DNA of 64,000 nucleotides from Candidatus Gastranaerophilales bacterium (GCA_028696075.1 JAQVHS010000001.1:60827-124826), one strand, 5' to 3'. Shown: positions 8,747 through 18,543, numbered from the stretch's first letter. Made by a program: numbers and translations. The notes: generated by a model not told the origin, from the letters alone.

Positions 8747-10540
8747 ATGAAAAATAAAAAAATCAGAAATATTGCAATAATAGCGCATGTTGACCATGGC
8801 AAAACAACTTTGGTTGATTGCATGCTTAAACAGAGCGGTGCATTCAGAGAAAATCAAAATGTTGAAGTAAGAATTTTAGACAGCAATGACTTGGAAAGAG
8901 AAAGAGGGATTACTATCCTTTCTAAAAACATTGCCGTCAACTACAAAGATGTAAAAATTAACGTTGTAGACACACCCGGACACGCAGATTTTGGCGGAGA
9001 AGTAGAGCGTGTTTTAGGTATGGTAGACGGTGCATTGCTAATTGTTGATGCGGCAGAAGGTCCTATGCCCCAAACCCGCTTTGTACTGTCAAAAGCGCTT
9101 GAGCTTGGTATTAAAATTATTGTTGTAATCAACAAGATAGATAAACAGGGAGCTGAACCTCATCGCGCATTGGATGAGGTTTTTGATTTATTTACAGAAT
9201 TAACGGACAATCAGGATTTAATAGATTTTCCGTTTATTTTTGCGAGCAGCTTGCAAGGATTTGCTAAAAAAGAACTTGAAGATGAAGAAAAGGATATTAC
9301 TCCGCTTTTGGATTGTATTTTAGAAAATATTGCAGCCCCGAAAGGCGATGAAAAAAAAGTATTGCAATTTCAGGCAACTACATTGGATTACAATGATTAT
9401 GTAGGCAGAATTGTAATAGGCAGAGTAGTTAACGGGGTTATCAAATCTCAAGAACAAGTAGCTTTGGTTAAAACAGACGGCTCAATAGAACGGGGCAAAA
9501 TCGTTAAACTATACGGCTTCAAAGACCTCGGAAGAGTTGAAATAGAATCGGCGGGAGCAGGTGATATTGTGGCTGTTGCAGGGTTTAGCGATATGCAGAT
9601 AGGAGAAACGCTTTCTTCTGTAGCTAACCCTAAACCTTTGCCGTTGATTAAAGTTGATGAACCTACTTTGCAGATGAATTTTTCAGTTAATAACAGTCCT
9701 TTTGCAGGAACAGAAGGAACCTTCGTTACCAGCAGACAAATCAGAAAAAGACTTTATCATGAACTTGAAAAAAACGTCAGTCTACGTGTTGAAGATACAG
9801 ACAGCACAGATATTTTCAGAGTTAGCGGCAGGGGTGAGTTGCATCTTGGAATTTTAATTGAAACAATGCGCCGTGAAGGGTATGAATTTCAGGTTTCCAA
9901 ACCTCAAGTTATATTCAAAACCATTGATTCTGTCCACTGTGAACCGTTTGAAAATCTTATTATCAATGTACCTGAAGAGTATGCGGGTTCCTGCATAGAA
10001 AAACTCGCTAACAGAAAAGGCGAGATGAAAGACATGAGCGTTTCAGGCGGACGTACTCATATGCGTTTTATAATCCCTGCACGCGGTCTGATAGGATTTA
10101 GAAGTGATTTTATAAGGTTTACAAGAGGCGAAGGCATAATGTATCATACTTTTTACAAATATATGCCTTATGCAGGCGATATCGCAAAACTTCGCCCGGG
10201 GTCTATTATCAGCCATGAAGACGGGGAAGCTGTCCCTTATGCTTTGGCGCAGTTTGAGGACAGAGGGGTCTTTTTTATTACCCCTAAAACTAAGGTCTAT
10301 CGTGGTATGATTATCGGTGAAGGTAATAAAATGCAGGATATTACGGTAAATATCTGCAAAACCAAAAAACTTACTAATATGAGAAGCGCTACGGCAGATG
10401 TTATGGTTACGCTGCAAGCCCCTAAGCTTATGAGCCTTGAAGATTCTCTCGAATACATTGCCGAAGATGAGCTGGTTGAAATCACACCTGAAAATATTCG
10501 TATCAGAAAAGCTGATTTAACAAGAACAAGATTTATCTAA
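8747..10540 (+). CDS. typA: ribosome-associated GTPase TypA/BipA
   Basis: Translational GTPase of 597 residues that binds the ribosome and supports 50S assembly and stress adaptation. I start it at ATG 8747 ([20 protein letters not shown]), preceded by GTGAGGT, and not at ATG 8705, which has no ribosome site. G motifs are in order: AHVDHGKT (G1), RGITI (G2), DTPGHADF (G3), NKID (G4). Domains II, III and V follow ([27 protein letters not shown]), with the TypA-specific C-terminus ([14 protein letters not shown]...[10 protein letters not shown]). No truncation is seen. yraN follows after 14 bp. Confidence 0.96.
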   Translation: MKNKKIRNIAIIAHVDHGKTTLVDCMLKQSGAFRENQNVEVRILDSNDLERERGITILSKNIAVNYKDVKINVVDTPGHADFGGEVERVLGMVDGALLIVDAAEGPMPQTRFVLSKALELGIKIIVVINKIDKQGAEPHRALDEVFDLFTELTDNQDLIDFPFIFASSLQGFAKKELEDEEKDITPLLDCILENIAAPKGDEKKVLQFQATTLDYNDYVGRIVIGRVVNGVIKSQEQVALVKTDGSIERGKIVKLYGFKDLGRVEIESAGAGDIVAVAGFSDMQIGETLSSVANPKPLPLIKVDEPTLQMNFSVNNSPFAGTEGTFVTSRQIRKRLYHELEKNVSLRVEDTDSTDIFRVSGRGELHLGILIETMRREGYEFQVSKPQVIFKTIDSVHCEPFENLIINVPEEYAGSCIEKLANRKGEMKDMSVSGGRTHMRFIIPARGLIGFRSDFIRFTRGEGIMYHTFYKYMPYAGDIAKLRPGSIISHEDGEAVPYALAQFEDRGVFFITPKTKVYRGMIIGEGNKMQDITVNICKTKKLTNMRSATADVMVTLQAPKLMSLEDSLEYIAEDELVEITPENIRIRKADLTRTRFI

Positions 10541-10554
10541 CCTTTGGAGCAGGC

Positions 10555-10911
10555 ATGATAAACAATAGAACAACAGGAAATAATGGCGAAGATTTGGCAG
10601 TTGAATTTCTGCAACAGTCCGGTTTTAAAATCATTGAGCGAAACTGGCATTACGGTAAACTCGGCGAAATTGACATTATTGCTGTTGATAAAGATGTTTT
10701 GGTCTTTGTTGAAGTAAAGGCAAGAAGGTCTTTGGCTTGCGGTCATCCTCTTGAAGCTATCAGCTATAAAAAACTCGAACAAATTAAGATGACAGGACTT
10801 GCTTATTTATCCCAATGTTCTCAAAAATACAACTCTTACAGGTTTGATGCGATTAGTGTTATTTTAGGACATCAGCCGCAAATTGAACTTGTTAAAAATA
10901 TTTTCGGGTAG
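10555..10911 (+). CDS. yraN: YraN/UPF0102 family predicted nuclease
   Basis: Small protein of 118 residues with a PD-(D/E)XK-like core: GNNGEDLAVEFLQQSGFKIIERNWHYGKLGEIDIIAVDKDVLVFVEVKAR holds E, D and the EVK triad in the standard order. These are characteristic UPF0102 motifs. The family is related to Holliday-junction resolvase folds, but its physiological substrate is not established. It lies 14 bp after typA and probably shares its transcript. In many bacteria yraN sits beside rnhB; here rnhB is 50 kb away. Confidence 0.92.
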   Translation: MINNRTTGNNGEDLAVEFLQQSGFKIIERNWHYGKLGEIDIIAVDKDVLVFVEVKARRSLACGHPLEAISYKKLEQIKMTGLAYLSQCSQKYNSYRFDAISVILGHQPQIELVKNIFG

Positions 10912-10950
10912 ATTTTGCTTAAAACTTTTTAGTTTTTTTAAAAAATAGGT

Positions 10951-10956
10951 ATAATG
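10951..10956 (+). promoter_or_regulatory. -10 element before the P-loop/TPR gene
   Basis: A consensus-like TATAAT stands in AGGTATAATGATT about 30 nt upstream of the TTG start at 10988. No convincing -35 box is visible. It would give a short leader containing AGGTG (10976-10980) as the ribosome-binding site. Confidence 0.4.
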
Positions 10957-10987
10957 ATTTTATAATTAAAATATCAGGTGTCATTCA

Positions 10988-13513
10988 TTGGGTTTTATAA
11001 GAAGAGAACTTCTAGAAAATATTAATACGGATATAGAAAAATTTTTCAAATTACTTGCGGGCAATTTGAGTGATTTTTTGCATTATTTTGCCACTTTACA
11101 ATATAAAAATCTGAAAACATTTTACCGTGAAATTGATAATTATTCTTTCTTTGTAATAAAGGGTATAAACGGCTCCGGCAAAAGTGCCTTCAGGGAAATT
11201 ATGACGAAATCTTTGGATAAGAATGTTCTTGTCTTTCGCTATAACTGCAACGATATTGTTGAATTGGATGATATCTTCTTTAACCTCTACAAGTATTTGA
11301 TAACAACTCCTGTTGAAAAAGAGATGAAAACAAAAGGCAAAACTATATTCAAGCCCTCTTCCATTGATGAAAAGATTATGAATTTCCTGAAAAAAGATGC
11401 TACACCTTTTGTTTTAATTTTGGAAAATTTTGAGAAGCTTTATGATGAAGACGGAGCGATTGCGGCTAAAAACATTTTAAGTTTCCTGCAGTACCTTTCT
11501 TCAATGCAGAATATAAAAACCATTGTTTTTGCCAATACCTTTAATGAAGCTAAAGTTCCCTTGCAGGAAGATAGTGTTCTGCAGATAAAAATAGCCGGAA
11601 TTGAAGAAGATAAAACCGGCGAGTTTTTCAGTTTTTATAATATTGAAATACCCCAATCCATGGTGTTGCCTATTCATGAAGCTACGGGCGGTTACCCGTT
11701 TTTGCTGAATTTCTTGGCAAATTCACAAAAAACCCTGGACCTGCCGCTTGCTGAAATAATGAAAGAATATAATTCCCAAACGGCTAATATTGAATCGTTT
11801 TTGGTTAAAAAACTTTATACCCATTTATCAGAAGACAGCAAAAGAATTATTTTTTATCTTGCTATGTTCAGACACCCTGTTACCGTTAACGTTCTGAAAA
11901 CCATAGAGCATTTCAACCGTGCAGATGAGGCGGTTGCTCAGTTAAAAGATTTCATGCTCATAGAAGAAGAACGTGATTTTGAGACGAGAGATTTTGTTAA
12001 AGAAATTATAGTTGATTTTATGACTGACCGTGAGAAAATGGCGGTTCATTCTAAAATCGCCGATTTTTACGCCGAACAAATTCCTTTAAGACCGGAGGAA
12101 AGACTTCTGATTTTATCCAGGGCAACTATGTATTCAGAAAAATTTTATCATTATAACGCTTTTTCAAAGCTTGAAAAAAATTCTATGCTTTCAGGACAAA
12201 TTGCCTCAATTAAATATAATGACGATGAAAAAGTAGACAGCGAAAAAATCAAATATATTGCTTCAAGCAAGTATTATAAACCTATTATTGATATGAAGCA
12301 GGATGTGGTTAACTCGATAGAAAAAGAAATTGTAGAAAACAAGCCTGAGGAAAAAGAATGTGAATGTGAAAATCAAGACACTACAACAGACGATGAAGAA
12401 ATACTGTTAACACGTGAAGAAAGAGAGCTTCTAAAGGCAACAAGCGAGAAGTTTAAGCCTTTGAGCGAAGAAAACAAAGATAACTTGCTTGACGATATTT
12501 TAAGAAAAGCAACCCAAAAAGAATTGAAAAAAATTGATGAAGCAGACAACCCGCCCGGCAAAAAGGATGAGGATGATAATACAAGAGCTGTCATGCTTTA
12601 TCAAAGCGGCCTAAAACTATACGAGCAGGATGAAGCCGCTAAAAGTACTGGTTATTTTAAATCCGCATTAAGCCTGATTAACGAGGAAGAAAACCCGCAA
12701 ATAACAGATTCTATCAGAATGAGCCTTGCAAAAGCCCTAATTGAAACCTACAAATACCCTCAGGCATTAGAATGTTTGGATATCTTAAACAAAAAATTCG
12801 AGGAACTTGATGATTTGATGAAGCTGGATGTCCTTATCGAATTTGCTGTAGTTAATGAGCTTGAAAAAAATTATGACGCAGCTTTAAAATATTATGATAG
12901 CGCTCTTGAATTAGCCCAAGACTTTGATAATAAGGCTTATGTCGCCAGAATTAATTTTAATAAGGGGCTGATTTATGATGATTTGAATAACACAGAGTTT
13001 GCCAAACAGTATTATTTATCGTCCATAAAAAACTTTGAGGACGACGAACTTAACCCTGTTTTGGCATCCGCTTATTCTAACCTTGCGAACATTTTTGATG
13101 AGGAAAGCGACTATCAAAAAGCTGTTTTTTATTATAAAAAATCCTTCTTCCTGGATGAAAAAACCAATAACATCGAAGGTCAGGTCAAAAACTTGTCCTG
13201 CCTTGCCAATATTTTCTTTATGAAGCATGAAATTAAACTTGCGGTAAAAGTCTTTATCAAACAGGTTCAAACCGCGAAAAAATCAAACGATAATTATTTA
13301 ATTGCTTCAAGCTATTTGGAGTTAGGCGATGCATTTTTCTACTCCAAAGACTTCAAAAATGCAATAAAAGCATACTTGCTGGCAAAAAAGAATATTGACG
13401 GTACGATTTCCACGGACAGTAAAAACAAAATTGAGCGCAGGTTCAAAAATATTGTCGATGAAATAGGCGAAGGCGCATACAACTTCTTATTGAAAGAACT
13501 AAAAAAACGATGA
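10988..13513 (+). CDS. P-loop NTPase with C-terminal TPR array (STAND-like)
   Basis: Large protein of 841 residues with a TTG start (AGGTG 7 nt upstream). Walker A is GINGSGKS at 59-66. A Walker-B-like strand FVLILENF lies near residue 140, with Glu where Asp is common. A winged-helix-like segment follows (about 270-350), then an acidic, charged linker (about 430-540, rich in E/K/D). At least five TPR-like units complete it (for example ALKYYDSALELAQDFDNKAYVARINFNKGLIYDDL; KAVFYYKKSFFLDEKTNNIEGQ). This NTPase-switch-TPR order is that of STAND signalling ATPases. No effector domain is visible. It overlaps rsmG by 4 bp (ATGA), so it is co-translated with a ribosome-modification gene. Function is unknown. 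Confidence 0.75.
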   Translation: MGFIRRELLENINTDIEKFFKLLAGNLSDFLHYFATLQYKNLKTFYREIDNYSFFVIKGINGSGKSAFREIMTKSLDKNVLVFRYNCNDIVELDDIFFNLYKYLITTPVEKEMKTKGKTIFKPSSIDEKIMNFLKKDATPFVLILENFEKLYDEDGAIAAKNILSFLQYLSSMQNIKTIVFANTFNEAKVPLQEDSVLQIKIAGIEEDKTGEFFSFYNIEIPQSMVLPIHEATGGYPFLLNFLANSQKTLDLPLAEIMKEYNSQTANIESFLVKKLYTHLSEDSKRIIFYLAMFRHPVTVNVLKTIEHFNRADEAVAQLKDFMLIEEERDFETRDFVKEIIVDFMTDREKMAVHSKIADFYAEQIPLRPEERLLILSRATMYSEKFYHYNAFSKLEKNSMLSGQIASIKYNDDEKVDSEKIKYIASSKYYKPIIDMKQDVVNSIEKEIVENKPEEKECECENQDTTTDDEEILLTREERELLKATSEKFKPLSEENKDNLLDDILRKATQKELKKIDEADNPPGKKDEDDNTRAVMLYQSGLKLYEQDEAAKSTGYFKSALSLINEEENPQITDSIRMSLAKALIETYKYPQALECLDILNKKFEELDDLMKLDVLIEFAVVNELEKNYDAALKYYDSALELAQDFDNKAYVARINFNKGLIYDDLNNTEFAKQYYLSSIKNFEDDELNPVLASAYSNLANIFDEESDYQKAVFYYKKSFFLDEKTNNIEGQVKNLSCLANIFFMKHEIKLAVKVFIKQVQTAKKSNDNYLIASSYLELGDAFFYSKDFKNAIKAYLLAKKNIDGTISTDSKNKIERRFKNIVDEIGEGAYNFLLKELKKR

Positions 13514-14238
13514 CAAAAACATACTTAAAACAATTAAAAACAGGCGCATTGGGCTTTGGCATAACTTTAGATGATGATATGCTTTTAAAGTTTGAAGAAT
13601 ATAAAAACTTTTTAACCGAATATAACACGCATACCAACCTTATTTCTAATACTGATTTAGATGAAATTTTTGTCAAACACTTTTTAGATTGCCTATCCTT
13701 TGGTGTTTTCAAGGACAAAGCAAACTTTGACAAAATTATAGATATAGGTGCAGGTGGAGGCTTTCCCTCAGCGGTAATGGCTATAGCACTCCCTTGTAGT
13801 AATGTCACTGCTGTTGACTCCATAGCAAAAAAAACAAAATTTCTTGAATTATTAGCAGCACATTTAGGTCTGAAAAATCTTGAAGTGGTCAATGCAAGAG
13901 CAGAAGAACTTGGCGCCGATAAAAAATATCGTGAAAAATTTTCTCTGTCAACAACTAGAGCTGTAGCAAGACTCTCTGTTATCAGTGAATATTGTATCCC
14001 GTTTGTAGAAAAAGGCGGACATTTTCTGGCATTCAAAGCCCTCAGCGCTCAAGAAGAAATAAGCGAGGCTAAAACAGCCGTTCATACACTGGGTGCAAGT
14101 TATAAAGAAACTTTTTCTTATGAGTTAAAAAAAGAAGAATCTTATTCAAGAAATTTACTTCTTTTTGAAAAAATAAAAACCACGCCGGCTCTTTACCCAC
14201 GCCAAATTGGTATACCTAAAAAAAGCCCGATTTTGTAA
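13510..14238 (+). CDS. rsmG: 16S rRNA (guanine-N7)-methyltransferase RsmG
   Basis: Methyltransferase of 242 residues that modifies G527 of 16S rRNA using S-adenosylmethionine. The N-terminal YNTHTNLISNTDLDEIFVKHFLDCL is the RsmG/GidB signature. IDIGAGGGFPS is the SAM-binding loop, and STTRAVARLSVISEYC plus FLAFKA complete the family blocks. The start overlaps the stop of the preceding TPR gene in an ATGA junction, which indicates translational coupling. No gidA lies beside it. Confidence 0.94.
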   Translation: MTKTYLKQLKTGALGFGITLDDDMLLKFEEYKNFLTEYNTHTNLISNTDLDEIFVKHFLDCLSFGVFKDKANFDKIIDIGAGGGFPSAVMAIALPCSNVTAVDSIAKKTKFLELLAAHLGLKNLEVVNARAEELGADKKYREKFSLSTTRAVARLSVISEYCIPFVEKGGHFLAFKALSAQEEISEAKTAVHTLGASYKETFSYELKKEESYSRNLLLFEKIKTTPALYPRQIGIPKKSPIL

Positions 14239-14291
14239 AGTCTATAAATCATGTTAGTATAGTCTTGAAAAAAGGAACCCCAAAAATATAA

Positions 14292-14987
14292 ATGAGCAAA
14301 AGGTTGTACAACAAAATATTCATCAAACGTCAGCAATATAAAGCATTTACGTTAGCTGAAGTACTTATAACTTTGATGGTTATAGGCATTTTGGCAGTGG
14401 TTACTATACCGTCTATTTTGCAAAGTTGGGAAGAGCAAGCTACTGTGGCTCAAGTGAGAAAATTATATTCTAGTTTAAGCCAAGCTTTTATATTGGCAGA
14501 AATACAAGATGGTACCGTCAAAGATTGGGGTTGGGGCGCCTTTGCTACTGCTGCTCAAAATCCTTTGAGCATATTTTTGAAGCATATGAAAGTCGATAAA
14601 ATATGCAACCTGACTAAAGGCTGCTTTCCGGATTTAGTGTATAAGGGAGTAGGCACATCTCCAGCACTTAATTACAATACAAGTGGTTCTTGGGCAAGGG
14701 CTCGGCTTGCCGATCAAACTTCTTTGGGCATGATTAGCTATTCTACTGCCTGCAATTTTACAAGAGGTTCATATCAAGATGTTTGTGGTGCGATTTTAGT
14801 CGATATAAATGGTGATAAAAGTCCTAATCAACTCGGGGCTGATGCATTCACTTTTTTAATAACGACTAAAGGAATAAGACCCTATGAAGGTTATAATTGT
14901 ACTATTCATATAATTTCTAGCGAAAACGGTTTTGGCTGCAGCTCTTTGCTTCTCAAAAACGGAAATATGGATTATTTGAGAAAATAA
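14292..14987 (+). CDS. type IV pilin-like prepilin with Ala at the cleavage site
   Basis: Pilin-like exported protein of 231 residues. An 18-residue basic leader precedes FTLAEVLITLMVIGILAVVT with Glu at mature position 5. The residue before the cut is Ala18 (QYKA/FTLAEV), where prepilin peptidases usually require Gly. The C-domain has several Cys, and DINGDKSPNQLGADAFTFLI is the conserved motif it shares with the genes at 939-1622 and 43337-44080. AAGGA lies upstream, and TATAGT near 14261 may be its -10 box. It stands alone between rsmG and uvrC. Whether it is processed depends on tolerance of Ala at -1. Confidence 0.85.
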   Translation: MSKRLYNKIFIKRQQYKAFTLAEVLITLMVIGILAVVTIPSILQSWEEQATVAQVRKLYSSLSQAFILAEIQDGTVKDWGWGAFATAAQNPLSIFLKHMKVDKICNLTKGCFPDLVYKGVGTSPALNYNTSGSWARARLADQTSLGMISYSTACNFTRGSYQDVCGAILVDINGDKSPNQLGADAFTFLITTKGIRPYEGYNCTIHIISSENGFGCSSLLLKNGNMDYLRK

Positions 14988-15032
14988 TTTTCTATCTCAA
15001 AAAGTCCGATTTTGTAATATTTAAAAAAGCTT

Positions 15033-15038
15033 TATAAT
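15033..15038 (+). promoter_or_regulatory. -10 element of uvrC, possibly leaderless
   Basis: A perfect TATAAT ends 6 nt before the uvrC ATG (15045), with TTGTAA at 15012-15017 as a poorly spaced -35 candidate (15 bp). No Shine-Dalgarno sequence lies between, so transcription probably begins at the start codon. Confidence 0.5.
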
Positions 15039-15044
15039 ATAGTT

Positions 15045-16880
15045 ATGAAGAAAGAAATTACTATTAAAGACAGGTTAAAGCTTTTACCAACCCTTCCCGG
15101 GGTTTATCTGATGTACGATTGTACGAACACAATTATTTACGTCGGCAAAGCCAAGAGCCTTAAAAACAGGGTTAAAAGCTATTTTAACAAGACATTGGAC
15201 ACTCCCAAACTTAGAGTTATGGTGCCACAAATTATAAGGTTTGAATTTGTAATCACAGATTCAGAGATTGAAGCATTGATTCTGGAATCTCATTTGATTA
15301 AAAAACATAAGCCCAAATACAACATTCTGCTTAAAGATGACAAAAAATTCCCCTGGTTTTTTATTACACAAGAAGATTATCCGAGAATTTTAATAACCAG
15401 AAGAAACAGAGATGAGCAAAAACGCAAAGGGAAATACTTTGGTCCCTATACAAATTCAAGAGCCATGTACTCTACACTTGAACATATAAAAAAGTTGTTC
15501 CCCTTAAAACAATGTTCCACACCAAGATTCAAAGACCGTCCATGTATTTATTATCAAATGGGCAGATGTCTGGCACCCTGCCAAAAACTTGTTGAACCTT
15601 CAGAATACAAGAAAATCGTTGCACAAGTAGAATTATTTCTTTCAGGCAGACAGGGCGAACTTGTTGAAGAGCTCAAGAAGCAAATGGAATTATACGCTCA
15701 ACATCAGCAATATGAAAAGGCTGCAAAATTTCGTGACAGCTATTTTGATATAAAGCTCGCTATTGAAAAACAAAAAGTGGTTGATGAAAATTTAACAAGT
15801 TTCCAGGATGTTATAGGTATAGTACAAGATGATATTCGATTCGTTATTTCTCTTTTAGAAATAAGAACCGGGCGTTTGCTGAATAAAAAGAATTTTGAAA
15901 TTTTAAAAAATGAAACAGATTCTATTCAAGAAGCCGTTTTGGCTTTTCTGAAAAATTACTACCTTATGCAAGAAGGTGAGGAAATTCCCAAAGAAGTACT
16001 GCTTCCTTTGGAAATCGAAACAAGTGAAAGAACGTTAATTGAAAGTTGGCTTGCCCAAAAACGAAACAGAAGCTGCCATTTAATAGAACCTAAAACAGGA
16101 AAAAAACATGATTTGATAGAACTTGCCAATAAAAATGCCTCTTCATATCTTGAAGAATTAAAAATTAACGACCTCATGCAGTTGCAATCAGATTGGAACG
16201 AAGTTGGCAGTTATATCAAAGAAAAACTTAATCTGCCAAAGTTTCCTCATATTGTTGAATGCTTTGATATTTCTCATACTCAAGGCTCAAACACTGTTGC
16301 CAGCATGGTGATTTTTCAAGACGGAAAACCTTTAAAATCCGCCTATAAAAAATACAAAATACATTCAACAGAAGGAATGCCGGATGATTTCCAATCAATG
16401 AAAGAGGTTATTAGAAGACGCTATTCAAGGCTCATAAAGTATAACCTGCCTTTGCCCGATTTAATCATAGTTGATGGCGGCAAAGGTCAATTATCGAGCG
16501 CTGTTGAGGTTTTAGAGGAGTTAAATGCGGGAAACCAGCCTATCGTATCTCTGGCAAAACAGCTTGAAGAAATATTCCTGCCATATCAAAGCAACCCTGT
16601 GATAATTCCGTTTACTTCACCTGCATTGTTTTTTTTCCAAAGAATAAGAGATGAAGCGCACAGATTTGCTATTTCTTTCCACAGAAAACTGCGTGAAACC
16701 CAAGCTCTGACCTCCATTCTTGATGGTGTAAAATATCTTGGCGAAAAAAGGAAAAAGGCTCTGTATGAAGCCTTTAAAGATATTAAGGGTATAGTAAAAG
16801 CAAAGCGCAAAGATTTGGAAAAAATAGTGGGGAAAACTTGTGCAAAAGCGCTATACAATAAAATCAGGCAATCTAAATAG
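15045..16880 (+). CDS. uvrC: excinuclease ABC subunit C
   Basis: Nucleotide-excision-repair nuclease of 611 residues. It makes both incisions around damage bound by UvrAB. The N-terminal GIY-YIG domain is LPGVYLMYDCTNTIIYVGKAKSLKNRVKSYF (about 14-45 onward). A four-Cys-type segment (KQCSTPRFKDRPCIYYQMGRC-APC) and a UVR helix (YEKAAKFRDSY) follow. The RNase-H-like C-terminal nuclease half has ECFDISHTQGSNTVASMV and DLIIVDGGKGQL, and the protein ends with helix-hairpin-helix motifs. Length and motifs are standard and the gene looks intact. The gene itself shows no SOS box that I can see. Confidence 0.96.
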   Translation: MKKEITIKDRLKLLPTLPGVYLMYDCTNTIIYVGKAKSLKNRVKSYFNKTLDTPKLRVMVPQIIRFEFVITDSEIEALILESHLIKKHKPKYNILLKDDKKFPWFFITQEDYPRILITRRNRDEQKRKGKYFGPYTNSRAMYSTLEHIKKLFPLKQCSTPRFKDRPCIYYQMGRCLAPCQKLVEPSEYKKIVAQVELFLSGRQGELVEELKKQMELYAQHQQYEKAAKFRDSYFDIKLAIEKQKVVDENLTSFQDVIGIVQDDIRFVISLLEIRTGRLLNKKNFEILKNETDSIQEAVLAFLKNYYLMQEGEEIPKEVLLPLEIETSERTLIESWLAQKRNRSCHLIEPKTGKKHDLIELANKNASSYLEELKINDLMQLQSDWNEVGSYIKEKLNLPKFPHIVECFDISHTQGSNTVASMVIFQDGKPLKSAYKKYKIHSTEGMPDDFQSMKEVIRRRYSRLIKYNLPLPDLIIVDGGKGQLSSAVEVLEELNAGNQPIVSLAKQLEEIFLPYQSNPVIIPFTSPALFFFQRIRDEAHRFAISFHRKLRETQALTSILDGVKYLGEKRKKALYEAFKDIKGIVKAKRKDLEKIVGKTCAKALYNKIRQSK

Positions 16881-16886
16881 TCTAAA

Positions 16887-16937
16887 GCGCCTAACCTCCG
16901 CGGGCAAAGGAGTAATTAAGCGTTAAGATTTTTTTGC
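16887..16937 (+). terminator. possible terminator after uvrC
   Basis: An imperfect inverted repeat (GCGCCTAACCTCC against GGAGTAATTAAGCG) is followed by a T-run at 16929-16935. The stem has mismatches, so the call is weak. No gene is well supported between here and 17115. Confidence 0.35.
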
Positions 16938-17114
16938 TTTCATTGTAACAATTATGCAAACTATTGCTGCTAAAACTATTATAATATTATCCAACAGTTG
17001 TCCAGACTGCATTTTATCAATAAATAAAAATACTTTATCCAAAGCCTTTTATATCCTATTAGCCATGTTCTATAAGTAATAACTAATTGGTAATATACCA
17101 TTAAAATCATTTAT

Positions 17115-17402
17115 ATGCAAACCTCGCAAAATGATAAATATACAAAAAAAGAAATTTTATTAAGGACTGTAGGGAAAATAATCAAAGAAAAGCGAAAACA
17201 AAAGGGAAAGGGAATTCTTCTTTTAGCTTATGAGTATGATATCCCGAGTAGTTCTCTTGATAAAGTTGAAAAAGGCTTAAGGGATCCTCAACTGACGACT
17301 CTTTGGCGGATTGCCAATGCTCTTGATATGACTTTTGGCGAATTTATCGCTACTTTGGAACAAAAACTGCCAAAAGATTTTCAGTTGATTGAAGAAAAAT
17401 AA
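17115..17402 (+). CDS. small XRE-family helix-turn-helix regulator
   Basis: Protein of 95 residues that is essentially one lambda-repressor-type HTH domain: GKIIKEKRKQKGKGILLLAYEYDIPSSSLDKVEKGLRDPQLTTLWRIANALDMTFGEFI is the five-helix core, with SSSLDKVEKG as recognition helix. There is no ligand or peptidase domain. No phage or toxin gene is adjacent, so it may be a housekeeping XRE or a solitary antitoxin-like regulator. The ATG has no Shine-Dalgarno sequence, but TAAAAT (17102-17107) ends 7 nt upstream, suggesting leaderless expression. The hairpin just downstream (17405-17425) faces the opposite strand. Confidence 0.85.
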   Translation: MQTSQNDKYTKKEILLRTVGKIIKEKRKQKGKGILLLAYEYDIPSSSLDKVEKGLRDPQLTTLWRIANALDMTFGEFIATLEQKLPKDFQLIEEK

Positions 17403-17425
17403 AAAACGCTGCATATAGCAGCGTT
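17395..17425 (-). terminator. Rho-independent terminator of the Pro/Ala-rich gene
   Basis: A perfect 8-bp stem AACGCTGC/GCAGCGTT with a 5-nt loop (17405-17425) is followed on the minus strand by an interrupted T-run. It overlaps the last bases of the XRE gene and serves the minus-strand gene ending at 17482. A second hairpin without T-tail (GTTGAGT/ACTCAAC, 17451-17472) lies between them. Confidence 0.75.
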
Positions 17426-17481
17426 AAAATGAATTGTTATGTGATTTACTGTTGAGTTTTCCCCCACTCAACAATTCTTTA

Positions 17482-18543
17482 TTATGCGGGTAATTTGCTC
17501 AAATATTCACTTGCTGTTGCTTTTACCGCATTGTTGGCATCGTGTTTTGCACTGATGTCATATAAGATTCTTAGTACTTCTTTGTCTTCAGGTTTGCCAA
17601 GATAGTTAAGAGCGCTTAGACAAGCTTCTCTTACCGTTGGGTTTGGATTGTCTTTTAAGTTATCAACAATACCTTCTTTTATATAAGGCAGGTCATTAAC
17701 CGAGATACTTGGCAAGTTGTTTTTTGCCATTTCTTTGTTGATTTCTTCCCTGAAATTCTTTTGAAGAATTGCTAATGTATATACGCCGAATTGTTTGTTG
17801 ATTTCAGCTTTTTCCAACGGTGAAAGCGCTTGATTTTGGGCATCGCCGGCAGGTCCTTGAAGTTTTGATGTATCGGCGTTAATTATTTTACTCAAACCTT
17901 CAAATACTTGTTCATTAAGTAATGACTTTGAGCCGATTGGGTCAGCTTGTGCCACCTCCGCTATTTTTTGGATTGCTGCGGTTTGGGCATCTTGGTCTGA
18001 TGATGCCAAAGCTGCAATCAAACCGTTCACATCAAGATTTGTACTTGGGATTGCTTCTTGTACGGGAGCAACAGGTGCTACGGGCGCTATAGGTTCTGCT
18101 GCCGCAACAGGTGTTACGGGAGCTATAGGTTCTGCTGCCGCAACCGATGATGGAGCAGGAGTTTCTGCCACAAGAGTCGGTGCAGGAACGACCGGCACAG
18201 GAATTGCAGGAGCTACGGGAGCTGTAGGAACAGCGGATACAGGTGCAGGTTGAACAGGCACGATTGGCGGAGCGTATGCTGCAGGCGCAGGAATTGGTTG
18301 TCCTGCTGCAGGATGATATACAGGTGCATACGGAATATTGTATGGTGATAATTGCTGGGCTTGCGCCTGACCTTGTCCGCCGTATGCTTGCGGATTGTTA
18401 ATATCGATTTTTACCGCATTTACCTGGGGCAGGGCATAAGGGTTTGTGTAATACTGCTGGGGAGCCGCTTGTTGTCCGTATGGATTAGGATAATGGGGCT
18501 GCAATTGTGGGGGATACTGTTGTAAATTTGGAATTGTTGACAT
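17482..18543 (-). CDS. Pro/Ala-rich protein with C-terminal HEAT-like domain
   Basis: Protein of 353 residues with no signal peptide or membrane segment. Residues 1-60 are rich in Q, P, Y and N (QQYYTNPYALPQ). Residues 70-170 are low-complexity Pro/Ala/Val with repeated AAAEPIAPV units. From about 175 the sequence becomes globular and helical, ending in alpha-repeat-like segments (NPNPTVREACLSALNYLG; NNAVKATASEYLSKL) reminiscent of HEAT repeats. I do not recognise a named family. The composition suggests a flexible tether holding a protein-binding domain. The gene is monocistronic, with AGG before the start and its own terminator. Confidence 0.75.
   Translation of the reverse strand: MSTIPNLQQYPPQLQPHYPNPYGQQAAPQQYYTNPYALPQVNAVKIDINNPQAYGGQGQAQAQQLSPYNIPYAPVYHPAAGQPIPAPAAYAPPIVPVQPAPVSAVPTAPVAPAIPVPVVPAPTLVAETPAPSSVAAAEPIAPVTPVAAAEPIAPVAPVAPVQEAIPSTNLDVNGLIAALASSDQDAQTAAIQKIAEVAQADPIGSKSLLNEQVFEGLSKIINADTSKLQGPAGDAQNQALSPLEKAEINKQFGVYTLAILQKNFREEINKEMAKNNLPSISVNDLPYIKEGIVDNLKDNPNPTVREACLSALNYLGKPEDKEVLRILYDISAKHDANNAVKATASEYLSKLPA

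Noticed and set aside
16923..17012. 29-codon minus-strand frame (MQSGQLLDNIIIVLAAIVCIIV) resembling a mini membrane protein
   Set aside because: A hydrophobic helix with a basic tail is tempting, but there is no ribosome site, and AT-rich DNA produces such frames by chance. It could be revisited with expression data.
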